Positions 53,265-61,630 of a stretch of 64,000 nt of DNA are shown here, piece after piece (positions within the stretch are counted from its first letter, which is position 1; each line of letters begins with the position of its first letter). The notes beneath the pieces are model-generated. The model had not been told where the DNA came from and ran no database searches. It was given only the letters and a program-made list of their open reading frames with translations. Both the position numbers and the translations under genes were made by a program. Source of the stretch: Rubritalea squalenifaciens DSM 18772 (GTDB lineage Bacteria; Verrucomicrobiota; Verrucomicrobiia; Verrucomicrobiales; Akkermansiaceae); contig NZ_FQYR01000002.1 in NCBI RefSeq assembly GCF_900141815.1, forward strand, positions 186,001-250,000, in the 5' to 3' direction.

Positions 53265-53474
53265 ATGGAAAAACGCACTGTAGTCATCGCTATGCTTGGC
53301 GCCGTGTCCCTCGGTGTCACCTCTTGCAATACCTTCGTCGGCGTAGGCCGCGACTTCAAGAGGCTGGGTGAGGGTGTAGAAAACACAGCTTACGGGAAAA
53401 CCTGGGACGGCCAGCCACGCCGCGCCCGCCAGCCTCAGTACACTCCACCGAGCAACCAGGTCGCCCCCCAGTAA
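53265..53474 (+). CDS. Entericidin-like small lipoprotein
   Basis: This 69-residue protein has the lipoprotein signal MEKRTVVIAMLGAVSLGVTSC, lipobox VTSC, then NTFVGVGRDFKRLGEGVENTAY, which has the shape of the entericidin A/B family (CNTxxGxGxDxxxxGExxExxA). The tail is Pro- and Arg-rich. The start is set at this Met (53265) because an upstream start at 53139 would not give a signal peptide. A strong hairpin follows the stop. Confidence 0.7.
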   Translation: MEKRTVVIAMLGAVSLGVTSCNTFVGVGRDFKRLGEGVENTAYGKTWDGQPRRARQPQYTPPSNQVAPQ

Positions 53475-53506
53475 TCCCGCCTATCCATCCAACAGCATTT
53501 CTCGAG

Positions 53507-53540
53507 AATCCGGCGTGGGGCAAACTCCGCCGGATTTCTT
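53507..53540 (+). terminator. Rho-independent terminator after entericidin-like gene
   Basis: AATCCGGCG (53507-53515) pairs with CGCCGGATT (53528-53536), followed by a T-rich stretch. Its position upstream of trpS supports the start of trpS at 53605. Confidence 0.7.
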
Positions 53541-53604
53541 ATTTACCAGAACGCGCCAGCAGTTCATCTTGCGCGCGTCACCAACCAAATTTCCTACCAG
53601 ATCC

Positions 53605-54570
53605 ATGCGAATTCTCACCGGTCTTCAACCCAGCGGCACTCTCCACATTGGCAACTACTTCGGCGCCATGGAGCCCGCTGTCCAGCTGCAGGACAAAGGC
53701 GATGCCTTCTACTTCCTGGCTGACTACCACGCCATGACCTCCATGAGCGATGCCACCACCCTGCGCGAAAACGTGCAGAACCTGGCCATCGACTTCCTGG
53801 CCTGCGGACTTGATCCTGAAAAGGCGACCATCTTCCGCCAGAGTGATGTGTCTGCCGTGACCGAGCTGAGCTGGATCCTTTCCACCGTGTGCCCGATGGG
53901 CCTGCTGGAGCGCTGCCATTCCTACAAGGACAAGATCGCCAAAGGTCTGGATGCAAACCACGCCCTCTTTGCCTATCCGGTACTGATGGCCGCAGACATC
54001 CTGCTCTACGATGCCAACGTTGTGCCCGTGGGCAAAGACCAGAAGCAACACCTCGAGGTGACCCGCGACCTGGCCATCAAGATCAACGACCGCTTCGGTG
54101 AGGACACCCTCGTGGTGCCTGAGGCCATGATCAAGGAGAACACCGCGATCGTCCCGGGTATCGACGGCCAGAAGATGAGCAAGAGCTATGGTAATACCAT
54201 CCCGCTGGTGGGCGGCAAGAAGGCCCTGCGCAAGCTCATCATGAAGATCGTCACGGACTCCACCCCGGTGGAAGATCCCAAGCCGACCGACAACTCCAAT
54301 GTCATCGCCCTCTACAAGCTCTTCGCCGACGAGGCAGCCGTGCAGCAGATGATCGAGGAACACCAGGCCGGCGGATTCGGCTACGGCCACTTCAAGCAGC
54401 AGCTCTTCGATGCCTACTACGACCATTTCGAGCACGTGCGTACCAAGCGCGAGGAGCTCGAGAACAACCTCGACTACGTGAACGAAGTACTCGCCAAGGG
54501 CGCCGAAAAGGCGACCGCCGAGGCGACCAAGGTGATCGACCGCGTACGCAAGGCGGTTGGTCTGCGCTAG
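53605..54570 (+). CDS. trpS: Tryptophanyl-tRNA synthetase
   Basis: TrpS charges tRNA-Trp with tryptophan in the cytoplasm. This class I synthetase of 321 residues shows HIGN (14-17, in place of HIGH) near MRILTGLQPSGTLHIGNYFGA and KMSKS (GQKMSKSYGN). The start is set at ATG 53605 since MRILTGLQPSG matches the family; the upstream in-frame codons lie on the terminator hairpin. It is a single-copy housekeeping gene with an RDD-protein gene 77 bp downstream. Confidence 0.95.
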   Translation: MRILTGLQPSGTLHIGNYFGAMEPAVQLQDKGDAFYFLADYHAMTSMSDATTLRENVQNLAIDFLACGLDPEKATIFRQSDVSAVTELSWILSTVCPMGLLERCHSYKDKIAKGLDANHALFAYPVLMAADILLYDANVVPVGKDQKQHLEVTRDLAIKINDRFGEDTLVVPEAMIKENTAIVPGIDGQKMSKSYGNTIPLVGGKKALRKLIMKIVTDSTPVEDPKPTDNSNVIALYKLFADEAAVQQMIEEHQAGGFGYGHFKQQLFDAYYDHFEHVRTKREELENNLDYVNEVLAKGAEKATAEATKVIDRVRKAVGLR

Positions 54571-54647
54571 GCTCAGGAATCAGCTGACACTCTCGACACC
54601 TAATTGAAGTTGAACTGGGCTCAAACGTTTGTTAGTACTTCTCTGTT

Positions 54648-55097
54648 ATGAACGAAGAAAATGCTAACGACGTACCATCCACACCATCAGAGGATCCAAC
54701 CGTGACAACACCAACTGATATGGCGGGTGACGCCGCGCTCGCTAGCATGGGAGAGCGTATCGGAGGTTATGTAATAGACTGGGCTATAATTATCGTGGTT
54801 GCGCTATTAATCCCGATTCTTGGCTCACTCGTTGCCATTGCCTATGCTTTAACGAAAGATTGTCTCCCATTCCTTAATGGACAAAGCCTTGGCAAGAAAG
54901 CTCTCAAGATCAAAGCCGTTACAGAAGACGGCCAGAGTCTCTCAGGCAACTGGGGAGCTGGCATCGTACGTAACGTCGTGTTCTTTATTCCGTTTTTCCC
55001 AATCGTCGAACTCTTTGTCCTCAATTCAAACAAGGACAAAGGCATGCAGCGTCTCGGCGACCAGTGGGCGAAGACCAAGGTGGTCAAGGCCGGCTAG
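54648..55097 (+). CDS. RDD-family membrane protein
   Basis: This 149-residue protein has an N-terminal acidic/Thr-rich stretch (about 1-30), then an RDD-like domain: ERIGGYVIDWAIIIVVALLIPIL, GQSLGKKALKIKAVTEDG and NVVFFIPFFPIVELFVL, with about three membrane segments. RDD proteins have unclear roles, some in ion or osmolyte transport. It overlaps the end of the convergent reductase gene by 4 bp. Confidence 0.8.
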   Translation: MNEENANDVPSTPSEDPTVTTPTDMAGDAALASMGERIGGYVIDWAIIIVVALLIPILGSLVAIAYALTKDCLPFLNGQSLGKKALKIKAVTEDGQSLSGNWGAGIVRNVVFFIPFFPIVELFVLNSNKDKGMQRLGDQWAKTKVVKAG

Positions 55098-56077
55098 TAG
55101 TCCGACCAGTCGATCACGACCTTACCATCGCGGCGTGATTCCTGCGCCCGCACCAAAGCTTCTTTTAATTGATCAGGCCGGAAGGTCTGGTCAATTTTTT
55201 GTGTAAGCTTGCCGGCTGCCACCCACTCTCCGAGCTGGGCATAGGTCTCCTCGATCTTCTTGCGCTTTTCCTCCGCGATCCACTTGGTGATCCACAGACC
55301 CTCCAGGCGGATGCGTTTGAAAATGAGAAACTTGTTAGGCACCTTGAGGCTGCGCATGCTCATGGCGCCGTAGGTCACGTGCACGCCTTGGTCTGCCAGC
55401 GCATCCATCAGGCGCAGGGCGCTATCGCCCCCCACGGCATTGCTCGCTAGCTTGGGCAGCTTGTCCCCGCAGATCTCCCGGACCTTGTCGACCAGCTCGT
55501 TGTCATCCAGCAGGACATGGTCTGCCCCGAGTTCTAACAGGTCCTTTTCCAGTCCTTCACGGCGCACCACGTTGATGGTTTTCAGGCCAAGCAGCTTGGC
55601 GATCTGGATGAAGCACTGGCCCACGCCGGAGTTCGCCGCGTTCTGGATCACCCAGTCACCTTCCTTCAGCTTGGTGTAGCCGGTGAGAATCCTCCAGGCA
55701 GTGATCGGGTTCACCTTTAGCATGGAAGCCTGTAGGAAATCGATCTTGGCGTCGATCACCAGCGCCTTGCTGGCCTCACAGACCACATGGCTCTTCCAGG
55801 TGCCTACGCGCTCCAGAAAGATCACGTGAGCCCCCTCAGGATAACCCTCCGCCTTGCTCTCGAGAATACGTCCCGTTCCTTCGATACCCGGGGTATCCGG
55901 CAGTTCGGGACGGATCCCGTAGTTGCCCTGGATGAAGTTGATGTCCGCCGGGTTGATCGGGGTGGCCAGCATGCGGACGAGGATCTGCCCGTCCTGGAGT
56001 TCCGGGTGAGGGGAGACCTCCAAGGCCGAGACTTCCTCGGCCTTGCCAAATTCGCGAAAGATGACTGCTTGTGACAT
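55094..56077 (-). CDS. MECR-like trans-2-enoyl reductase / quinone oxidoreductase family
   Basis: This 327-residue medium-chain reductase has NPADINFIQGNYGIRPELPD, which fits the 2-enoyl thioester reductase (ETR1/MECR) branch, and NPITAWRILTGYTKLKEGDWVIQNAANSGVGQCFIQIAK in the Rossmann region with the AxSGVG nucleotide loop. It is likely an NADPH-dependent reductase for enoyl-CoA or ACP substrates. The Cys/His zinc ligands of alcohol dehydrogenases are missing. It lies 14 bp downstream of the glutamate dehydrogenase gene and is probably in its operon. Confidence 0.75.
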   Translation of the reverse strand: MSQAVIFREFGKAEEVSALEVSPHPELQDGQILVRMLATPINPADINFIQGNYGIRPELPDTPGIEGTGRILESKAEGYPEGAHVIFLERVGTWKSHVVCEASKALVIDAKIDFLQASMLKVNPITAWRILTGYTKLKEGDWVIQNAANSGVGQCFIQIAKLLGLKTINVVRREGLEKDLLELGADHVLLDDNELVDKVREICGDKLPKLASNAVGGDSALRLMDALADQGVHVTYGAMSMRSLKVPNKFLIFKRIRLEGLWITKWIAEEKRKKIEETYAQLGEWVAAGKLTQKIDQTFRPDQLKEALVRAQESRRDGKVVIDWSDY

Positions 56078-56091
56078 AGTTAAAAATGGCT

Positions 56092-57354
56092 TTATGGGAA
56101 GAGGCCGCGCTGTTTCTTTACGTCCGCCACTTCCTTGATTCCGAGTGCCAAGGCGGCAACCCTGTTAGAAACGCCTTGCTTGTCTGCAAACCACTGCACG
56201 CGGTCAAAGGCTTTGGCAAGCATGGTCTCCAGCTTGGTCAGCACTTCCTGCTCGCTCCACTGGAAGCGCTGCAGGTTCTGCACCCATTCGAAGTAGGATA
56301 CCGTAACACCGCCCGCATTGCAAAGAATGTCCGGCACCAGGAAGATATCTCCACGTTCCTCGATGATGGCATCCGCCTGGGTCGTGGTCGGGCCGTTGGC
56401 AGCCTCGGCTAACACGCGGCATTGTAGTTTGGGTGCATTCTCCTCAGTGATCACTCGCTCCAGCGCGGCTGGCACGAGCACATCACACTTCTGCACCAGC
56501 ATCTCATCTGGATCGATGCTGTCCGCACCGGCAAAGTCTTTCACCCCACCATTGGCAGCGACGTGGTCAAAGACGTCCTCCACCTTGATGCCGTTCTCAT
56601 TGAAGATCGCCCCGGTGATGTCCGAGATACCGATCACCTTTACGCCGAAGCGGGAGAGGGTGAGTGCGGCGTAGGAACCTACGTTACCGAAGCCCTGCAC
56701 GATCGCCGTCGCGTTCTCATGCTTGATCTTGCACTTGGTCAGCGCGCGTGTGGCCAGGAAGGCCACGCCATGGCCAGTCGCCACGGTACGTCCCTGGGAA
56801 CCCTGCAGGTTCACCGGCTTACCCGTCACGATACCAGGCACCAGATGACCGGCATGGGTGGAGTACACATCCGTCATCCAGGCCATGGTCTGCTCATTGG
56901 TGCCCATGTCAGGCGCCATCACATCCGTTTCCGGACCAATGAAGGGGAGCATTTCCGAAGTGTAGCGGCGGGTTACATTCTCCAGCTCACGTTGGCTCAT
57001 GCTGCGCGGGTCACAGGTCACACCACCCTTGCCTCCACCAAAGGGAAGCTCCATCAGCGCACACTTCCAGTTCATCCACATGGACAGGGCCGCCACTTCG
57101 CCTAACTCCACATTCGGATGGAAGCGCAGTCCGCCTTTTACCGGACCGCGGGACAGGTGGTGCTGGACGCGATAGCCAAAGAAGACCTCGGTATCTCCAT
57201 TGTCGCGCTTGATCGGGATCGTCACCGTGATCAGGCGCTTCGGCCATTTGCAACGCTCCCTCACATCTTCTGTTAGATTGAGGTGGTCCGCGGTGCGGTC
57301 AAACTGACGTGCTGCCATCCCGAACACTGGATGGGCCATGAGCTGTTCTTTCAT
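56092..57354 (-). CDS. gdhA: Glutamate dehydrogenase (Glu/Leu/Phe/Val family)
   Basis: This enzyme interconverts glutamate and 2-oxoglutarate plus ammonia. The 420 residues and motifs PVKGGLRFHP (Lys73), WKCALMELPFGGGKGGV (Lys97 and Lys109) and the nucleotide-binding VQGFGNVGSYAAL are as expected. It is typical of NAD(P)-linked hexameric glutamate dehydrogenases; the cofactor is not certain. It is likely transcribed with the reductase gene 14 bp downstream. Confidence 0.88.
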   Translation of the reverse strand: MKEQLMAHPVFGMAARQFDRTADHLNLTEDVRERCKWPKRLITVTIPIKRDNGDTEVFFGYRVQHHLSRGPVKGGLRFHPNVELGEVAALSMWMNWKCALMELPFGGGKGGVTCDPRSMSQRELENVTRRYTSEMLPFIGPETDVMAPDMGTNEQTMAWMTDVYSTHAGHLVPGIVTGKPVNLQGSQGRTVATGHGVAFLATRALTKCKIKHENATAIVQGFGNVGSYAALTLSRFGVKVIGISDITGAIFNENGIKVEDVFDHVAANGGVKDFAGADSIDPDEMLVQKCDVLVPAALERVITEENAPKLQCRVLAEAANGPTTTQADAIIEERGDIFLVPDILCNAGGVTVSYFEWVQNLQRFQWSEQEVLTKLETMLAKAFDRVQWFADKQGVSNRVAALALGIKEVADVKKQRGLFP

Positions 57355-57476
57355 ATGCCCTCAGTCAAACATAAGTAGAGCACTCATAGAAAGCGAAATC
57401 AGCCGCCATTGAGCGAGGAAATGCATGCCCATGATAAGCACGAGGTGGCCCACTCAGAACTCACTCACCCAGAAAC

Positions 57477-57520
57477 AAAAAAGCACCACCTGCACAGGCA
57501 AAGCCATGGCAAGGTGGTGC
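57477..57520 (-). terminator. Rho-independent terminator after DUF4259 gene
   Basis: GCACCACCT (57483-57491) pairs with AGGTGGTGC (57512-57520), followed on the minus strand by a T-run (complement of A6 at 57477-57482). It lies 23 bp past the DUF4259 stop. Confidence 0.75.
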
Positions 57521-57543
57521 AGAAATTAATTGAGCAGGAGGAC

Positions 57544-57951
57544 TTAAACCTGGCTGAGGGAATCAAGGATCTCGTAGAGAGCTTCTACTTCCGCTTTCCA
57601 GTCTTCGTAGCCTTCGCCTTCTTCCCAGGACTGGCAAAGCTCAGAGTCTTTACCCATGACACGTTTCACAGACTTGAGCGTCATGGCTGGGAGGTCGCTG
57701 ATGTCATCACAGTCGTTCTCATCCACCCAGTCCAGCAGTTCGTCAGGCAGGCCGGCACGAGGCTCATCCAGCACGGCAACAATGGTCTCAGCAGCGGCCA
57801 GCACAGCAGCGCACTCTTCCATGTCCAGATCACCACCGCTGGTGGTAATGGAGTCTATCAAGAAGTTACGTGGATCATCTGAATCTACGAGTTCAGAAAT
57901 CCAATCGAGTGCTGTGTCGTCTTCGAACGTTTTTGGTCCCCAGGATGCCAT
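57544..57951 (-). CDS. DUF4259 family protein
   Basis: This acidic cytoplasmic protein has 135 residues. The N-terminus MASWGPKTFEDDTALDWISELVD is typical of DUF4259, a family of unknown function; the rest is helical (LDMEECAAVLAAAETIVAVL, LLDWVDENDCDDIS). It has its own terminator. Confidence 0.75.
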   Translation of the reverse strand: MASWGPKTFEDDTALDWISELVDSDDPRNFLIDSITTSGGDLDMEECAAVLAAAETIVAVLDEPRAGLPDELLDWVDENDCDDISDLPAMTLKSVKRVMGKDSELCQSWEEGEGYEDWKAEVEALYEILDSLSQV

Positions 57952-58123
57952 TGTTTTAGTCGTGTTTTGTGTGTGTCTGACTCCCGATTTAGAGGATGCT
58001 TTTCAGGTGGTCAACCTCTAGACACGATATTTTTTGCTTATTTTGTCTGCAGCGATTTTGGGCTTGTCATCCGGGCCGTTTTGAAGTCTTGCCGAGCGCC
58101 GGGAATCTACCCAAGATGCTGGT

Positions 58124-58678
58124 ATGGAAGGGGGAGACATCTACCAGGCTCCGCAATGCTCATCAGCCACCATCGAGGACATGAGCGATGCGGAACTGCG
58201 CCGCTACCACTCCAAAGACGAGCTCTGTATCCTGGCCGTGGGCTGGTTCTATCTCTATCTGGGCTCGGTGCTTTGCAGCCTGACTGGACTCTCCATGTGG
58301 CTCTATTGGCTCAGCCCTTGCCTGCTCTTCATGGTGTCCACCTTCGTCTCCGTACTCGGCGGGATTCTCTTCATCATCATCGGCTTCGGCCTGCGTAACT
58401 TTGATGCCTGGGCCCGTCCACCCGCCTATGTGGCGTCCGTCGTCGCCATGTGCCTGTTCCCGATGGGTACGCTCGCCGGCGGCGCCTGCCTGGTACTGCT
58501 GATCCGCCACGCCTCCGAGGAAATGTTTACCGAGAAATACCGCGTCGCCGTCATGACCCAGGAATACGGCGCCCGCAAGTACGGCTGGCTAGGAGCCAGC
58601 CTAGGCATCCTCACCGGACTCAGCATCTGGCTGGTCTTCTTCCTGCTGCACTACTTCTACGGTTACTCGCTCAGGTAG
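58124..58678 (+). CDS. Small membrane protein with N-terminal YQAP motif
   Basis: This 184-residue protein starts MEGGDIYQAPQCSS, a short cousin of the NPY(E/Q)AP N-termini. About four membrane segments follow (LGSVLCSLTGLSMWLYWLSPCLLFMVS, LGGILFIIIGFGL, YVASVVAMCLFPMGTLAGGACLVLLI, ASLGILTGLSIWLVFFLLHYF). There is no signal peptide and no recognised family. Its 3' end is 19 bp from a small convergent ORF. Confidence 0.65.
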   Translation: MEGGDIYQAPQCSSATIEDMSDAELRRYHSKDELCILAVGWFYLYLGSVLCSLTGLSMWLYWLSPCLLFMVSTFVSVLGGILFIIIGFGLRNFDAWARPPAYVASVVAMCLFPMGTLAGGACLVLLIRHASEEMFTEKYRVAVMTQEYGARKYGWLGASLGILTGLSIWLVFFLLHYFYGYSLR

Positions 58679-58697
58679 CCTACTTGCCACAACGCCT

Positions 58698-58838
58698 CTA
58701 GCCCACCGTGAGCACATGCGCCATGGCGAGTAATGAGAGAACCCCCATCAGGTAAAACAAACGCACCCTCAGCATCCAGTTTATCGTATTCTGCATTCCC
58801 GCAGCCTGCCATCCCTCCGTGAAGCCATGATGAACCAT
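58698..58838 (-). CDS. Uncertain short ORF with one hydrophobic helix
   Basis: A 46-residue ORF (MVHHGFTEGWQAAGMQNTI...) ends in one hydrophobic helix (LFYLMGVLSLLAMAHVL). Start codons at 58838, or 58916 for a 72-residue version, are possible. Nothing confirms it is expressed. It may be a real small membrane protein, or the end of a decayed gene before the second RAYT locus. The rest of this 446-bp gap is the repeat unit at 58946-59109. Confidence 0.25.
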   Translation of the reverse strand: MVHHGFTEGWQAAGMQNTINWMLRVRLFYLMGVLSLLAMAHVLTVG

Positions 58839-58945
58839 GGGTGAAATGTTGGAGAAATCAGGCAGATGTTCCCCCAGCATCATCCTGGAATGGGTGGGGA
58901 ACAGAGTACGGTGCAACGAACACTGGCAGGTGCTAGTCTAGGAAT

Positions 58946-59109
58946 CATCCTGCCGGGATGAAGCAAAAGAGCACTAATCAATTCGCACTAGCAAGCACTG
59001 GCATGGAAATCATCCCGGAGGGATGAAGGAGCAGAGCGCGGGGTCAGCGAACGAAGTGAGTGCCAACCCCGGGAACCCGTCTCCCCACTATACCACCCCG
59101 GAGGGGTGG
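58946..59109. repeat. Three-hairpin REP-like unit left of RAYT 2, plus decayed extra hairpin
   Basis: A partial hairpin, CATCC-tgccg-GGATG, lies at 58946-58960. The full unit follows: a, CATCCC-gga-GGGATG (59011-59025); b, GGGGT with ACCCC (59040-59070, longer loop); c, CCACCCC-gga-GGGGTGG (59093-59109). Hairpins a and c match those of RAYT 1; b has diverged. Confidence 0.8.
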
Positions 59110-59124
59110 GGGAACTATCACTGG

Positions 59125-59565
59125 CTAGGAGATGTTTGATGAGGTGACACCCGCCTTACGCAAGATGCTTTGAAACTCTTCTTCGAAACTACGGTTCCTG
59201 TGATGTTCTTCCTGATTCAGAATGTAGTTCCTGACATCTTCCACCGTATTTGGGCTAACTGAAAATGCCCCATAACCTTCCTGCCATGAAAACAGTCCGT
59301 CCTGCTTGTTTTCTTTCATCCAGCAGGAGCTTTCTCGTTTCACACTGCGCATCAGGCTTGAAATATTTTGGGTAGGGTCACTGCGTACCAGTAAATGCAC
59401 ATGGTCCGAAACACCACCGACTGCTATGGGTATGGAGTCTAAAGCATTCAGGCAGCCCCCAATATAGGCATGTAATCGTTCGATAAGATCACGCTCAATC
59501 CAAGGCAAACGGTCTTTGGTGCTGAATATGATGTGATAGTAAAGACAGGCATAGGTAGAGGGCAT
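59125..59565 (-). CDS. REP-associated tyrosine transposase (RAYT, Y1 family)
   Basis: This 146-residue Y1 nuclease has the same length as RAYT 1 and aligns with it without gaps. The HUH motif is His55-x-His57 (SDHVHLLV) and the probable nucleophile is Tyr114 (VRNYILNQEEHH). It is flanked by inverted three-hairpin units. The two copies have clearly diverged, so they are probably old residents rather than a recent insertion. Confidence 0.9.
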   Translation of the reverse strand: MPSTYACLYYHIIFSTKDRLPWIERDLIERLHAYIGGCLNALDSIPIAVGGVSDHVHLLVRSDPTQNISSLMRSVKRESSCWMKENKQDGLFSWQEGYGAFSVSPNTVEDVRNYILNQEEHHRNRSFEEEFQSILRKAGVTSSNIS

Positions 59566-59625
59566 GATTCTTTGTTAGACAATTTAAAGATGAATATCGA
59601 GCTTCATCTTGCACCATGAGTTCCT

Positions 59626-59726
59626 CCACCCCTCCGGGGTGGTTTTGTTAGGAGGATCTGGTTCCCGGGGTTGGCGCTCACTTCGTTCGCTGACCCCGCG
59701 CTCTGCTCCTTCATCCCTCCGGGATG
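59626..59726. repeat. Three-hairpin REP-like unit right of RAYT 2 (inverted)
   Basis: Mirror of the left unit: c', CCACCCC-tcc-GGGGTGG (59626-59642); b', GGGGT (59667-59671) with ACCCC (59693-59697); a', CATCCC-tcc-GGGATG (59712-59726). It ends just before a small hypothetical gene. Confidence 0.85.
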
Positions 59727-59729
59727 ACT

Positions 59730-60041
59730 CTATGGCTCACAGCTGATAGAAAAGGTCGGGCCGTGTTCTTCTGCTTGCCATCCTGCCTGCAATGCTTGGC
59801 GGATGGCTTGGGCAATTTCTTTGGGACCAATGGCAAGGCCTTCTTCCTGCATCCAGTTATCGGCTCTGAAGCCCTTGAATTCTATGGATAGCGTGCTCGC
59901 AGGATCTACATACAGTTCGGCAGCAGCGGTCAAGGACGAGGCACACAGGGCCTGGTCGTAGCTGGGTTTCTTACGGATCGTCCAGCGATAGGCGATGCCG
60001 TCTACGACGATCTTTCGGGATCCTTTTTGCGGCAGTGCCAT
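59730..60041 (-). CDS. Small soluble protein of unknown function
   Basis: This 103-residue protein starts MALPQKGSRKIVVDGIAYRW and ends in EAIRQAL-type helices. It has no signal peptide or motif that I can use to name it. It looks like a short conserved soluble domain found in several bacteria. It lies next to the right repeat of RAYT 2 and upstream of the E2 gene's terminator. Confidence 0.5.
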   Translation of the reverse strand: MALPQKGSRKIVVDGIAYRWTIRKKPSYDQALCASSLTAAAELYVDPASTLSIEFKGFRADNWMQEEGLAIGPKEIAQAIRQALQAGWQAEEHGPTFSISCEP

Positions 60042-60075
60042 GTATCTAACAAACTCGGTTTATCTTGGGATTGAA

Positions 60076-60111
60076 ACAAAAAATGCGCGCCACGGGGAAC
60101 GTAGCGCGCAT
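60076..60111 (-). terminator. Rho-independent terminator after E2 gene
   Basis: ATGCGCGC (60083-60090) pairs with GCGCGCAT (60104-60111), followed on the minus strand by a T-run (complement of the A-run at 60077-60082). It is 27 bp past the E2 stop. Confidence 0.75.
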
Positions 60112-60138
60112 GGAAATTTTTATTTCTGTTAGTCTATG

Positions 60139-61413
60139 TTAGACGAGCATGAGCGCTGGCTTCTCGAGCAGCTTCTTGACCTCGTTGAGGAAGGTGGCTG
60201 CTACGGCGCCGTCGACCACGCGGTGATCACAGCTGAGGCCGATGTTCATGCGGAGACCGGACTTGATCTCGCCGTTGATAGAGACTGGCTTCTCGATGAT
60301 GCCACCTACGCTGAGGATGGCAGCTTGTGGTGGGTTGACGATCGCATCGAAGCTTTCGATACCCCAGGCACCGAGGTTGGAGATGGTGATAGTACCACCG
60401 TCGAACTCGTTTGGCTTGAGCTTCTTGTCGCGAGCGCGCACGGCCATGTCCTTGATCTCCTGGGAAATCTGCAGGAGGGACTTGGTCTGGGCTGCCTTGA
60501 CGACTGGAGTCACAAGACCGTCTTCCACAGCGATGGCCACGGAAACACCCACGTTGGCGAACTGAACGATGCTGTCACCGGTGTAGGAAGCGTTCACTTC
60601 CGGCACGGCCACACAGGCATTGATCATGGCCTTCACGATGAAGTCGTTCACGGTGTACTTGTTGCCGTGAGTCTGTTCGGCCTGGGCGTTGACCTGCTTG
60701 CGCAGGGACATGAGAGGAGCCGCGTCGACTTCCACGTGGAGGTAGAAGTGTGGGATGGTCTGCTTGGATGTCAGCAGGCGGTCGGCAATGATCTTGCGCA
60801 TGCTGGAGAGCGGGATGACCTTGTCTTCCTCGTTCACGGTAGGCTGGATGGCCTGTGGAGCAGGAGCGGCGGCCGGGGCGCTGGCTGCTGCCGGCTTAGC
60901 GGCCGGGGCAGGGGAGGCCTGGGCATTCTCTACGTCTGCCTTGACGATGCGTCCGCCTGGGCCACTACCAGCGATGCTGGTAAGATCCACACCCTTGGAG
61001 GCTGCGATCTTGCGGGCAAGCGGGGAAACTTTAAGGCGCTCGCCGTCAGCGGTGGTGGCTGGGGCGGCGGCAGCTGGAGCAGCTGAGGCGGCGGCTGGAG
61101 CGCTGGCTGCTTCTTCCTTGGCAGGAGCGGCAGCAGGAGCTGCGGAAGCGGCTGGGGCGGCATCCACGTCTTCACCTTCTTCAGCGAGGATAGCAAGCAC
61201 TTCACCTACCGGTGCTTTGGTGCCTTCCTGGACCTTGATCTCAACAATCGTACCTTCATCGAAAGCTTCCATTTCCATGGTGGCTTTATCGGTTTCGATA
61301 TCGGCGATGATATCACCAATCTCCACAGTGTCTCCGGCTTGTTTATGCCACTTGACGACAGTTCCCTCCGTCATGGTGTCGGAGAGCTTCGGCATTTCGA
61401 TATTAATAGGCAT
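60139..61413 (-). CDS. Dihydrolipoamide acetyltransferase (E2) of pyruvate dehydrogenase
   Basis: E2 moves the acetyl group made by E1 from lipoyl to CoA. The 424-residue protein has an N-terminal lipoyl domain (ETDKATMEME, lipoyl Lys43), an Ala/Pro-rich linker (about 85-125 and 165-190), an E1/E3-binding domain (VSPLARKIAASKGVDLTSIAGSGPGGRI) and the catalytic acyltransferase domain with SCDHRVVDGAVAA (His397, Asp401). It is the last of the E1 alpha, E1 beta, E2 genes in minus-strand order, with two small lipoprotein genes between E1 beta and E2. Confidence 0.93.
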   Translation of the reverse strand: MPINIEMPKLSDTMTEGTVVKWHKQAGDTVEIGDIIADIETDKATMEMEAFDEGTIVEIKVQEGTKAPVGEVLAILAEEGEDVDAAPAASAAPAAAPAKEEAASAPAAASAAPAAAAPATTADGERLKVSPLARKIAASKGVDLTSIAGSGPGGRIVKADVENAQASPAPAAKPAAASAPAAAPAPQAIQPTVNEEDKVIPLSSMRKIIADRLLTSKQTIPHFYLHVEVDAAPLMSLRKQVNAQAEQTHGNKYTVNDFIVKAMINACVAVPEVNASYTGDSIVQFANVGVSVAIAVEDGLVTPVVKAAQTKSLLQISQEIKDMAVRARDKKLKPNEFDGGTITISNLGAWGIESFDAIVNPPQAAILSVGGIIEKPVSINGEIKSGLRMNIGLSCDHRVVDGAVAATFLNEVKKLLEKPALMLV

Positions 61414-61564
61414 GATGGTTAATTCAGTAAGTGGTTGTAGGGCTGAAAATCTTCACCACGTTGTCTTAAAAAGCCAGCGGGTGGGCAAGACGAATATCCG
61501 GGATTTCTCCAGAATGACTCATTCACGCACCGGCTCAGACCGCGTGTCACTGATGCGGTAGCAT

Positions 61565-61594
61565 AAAAAAGCCCGCATGCAAGGGCATGCGGGC
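61565..61594 (-). terminator. Rho-independent terminator after Cys-rich lipoprotein gene
   Basis: GCCCGCATGC (61571-61580) pairs perfectly with GCATGCGGGC (61585-61594), followed by a T-run on the minus strand (A6 at 61565-61570). It is 36 bp past the lipoprotein stop and 151 bp before the E2 start, so E2 should have its own promoter. Confidence 0.85.
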
Positions 61595-61630
61595 TCGTTT
61601 GGGTTTAAAAATCTATCTATGGAGTAAAGC

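Noticed and set aside
53515-53604. Upstream extension of trpS from 53515
   Set aside because: The 30 extra codons lie on a terminator hairpin and do not match the family; ATG 53605 gives the normal MRILTGLQPSG start.
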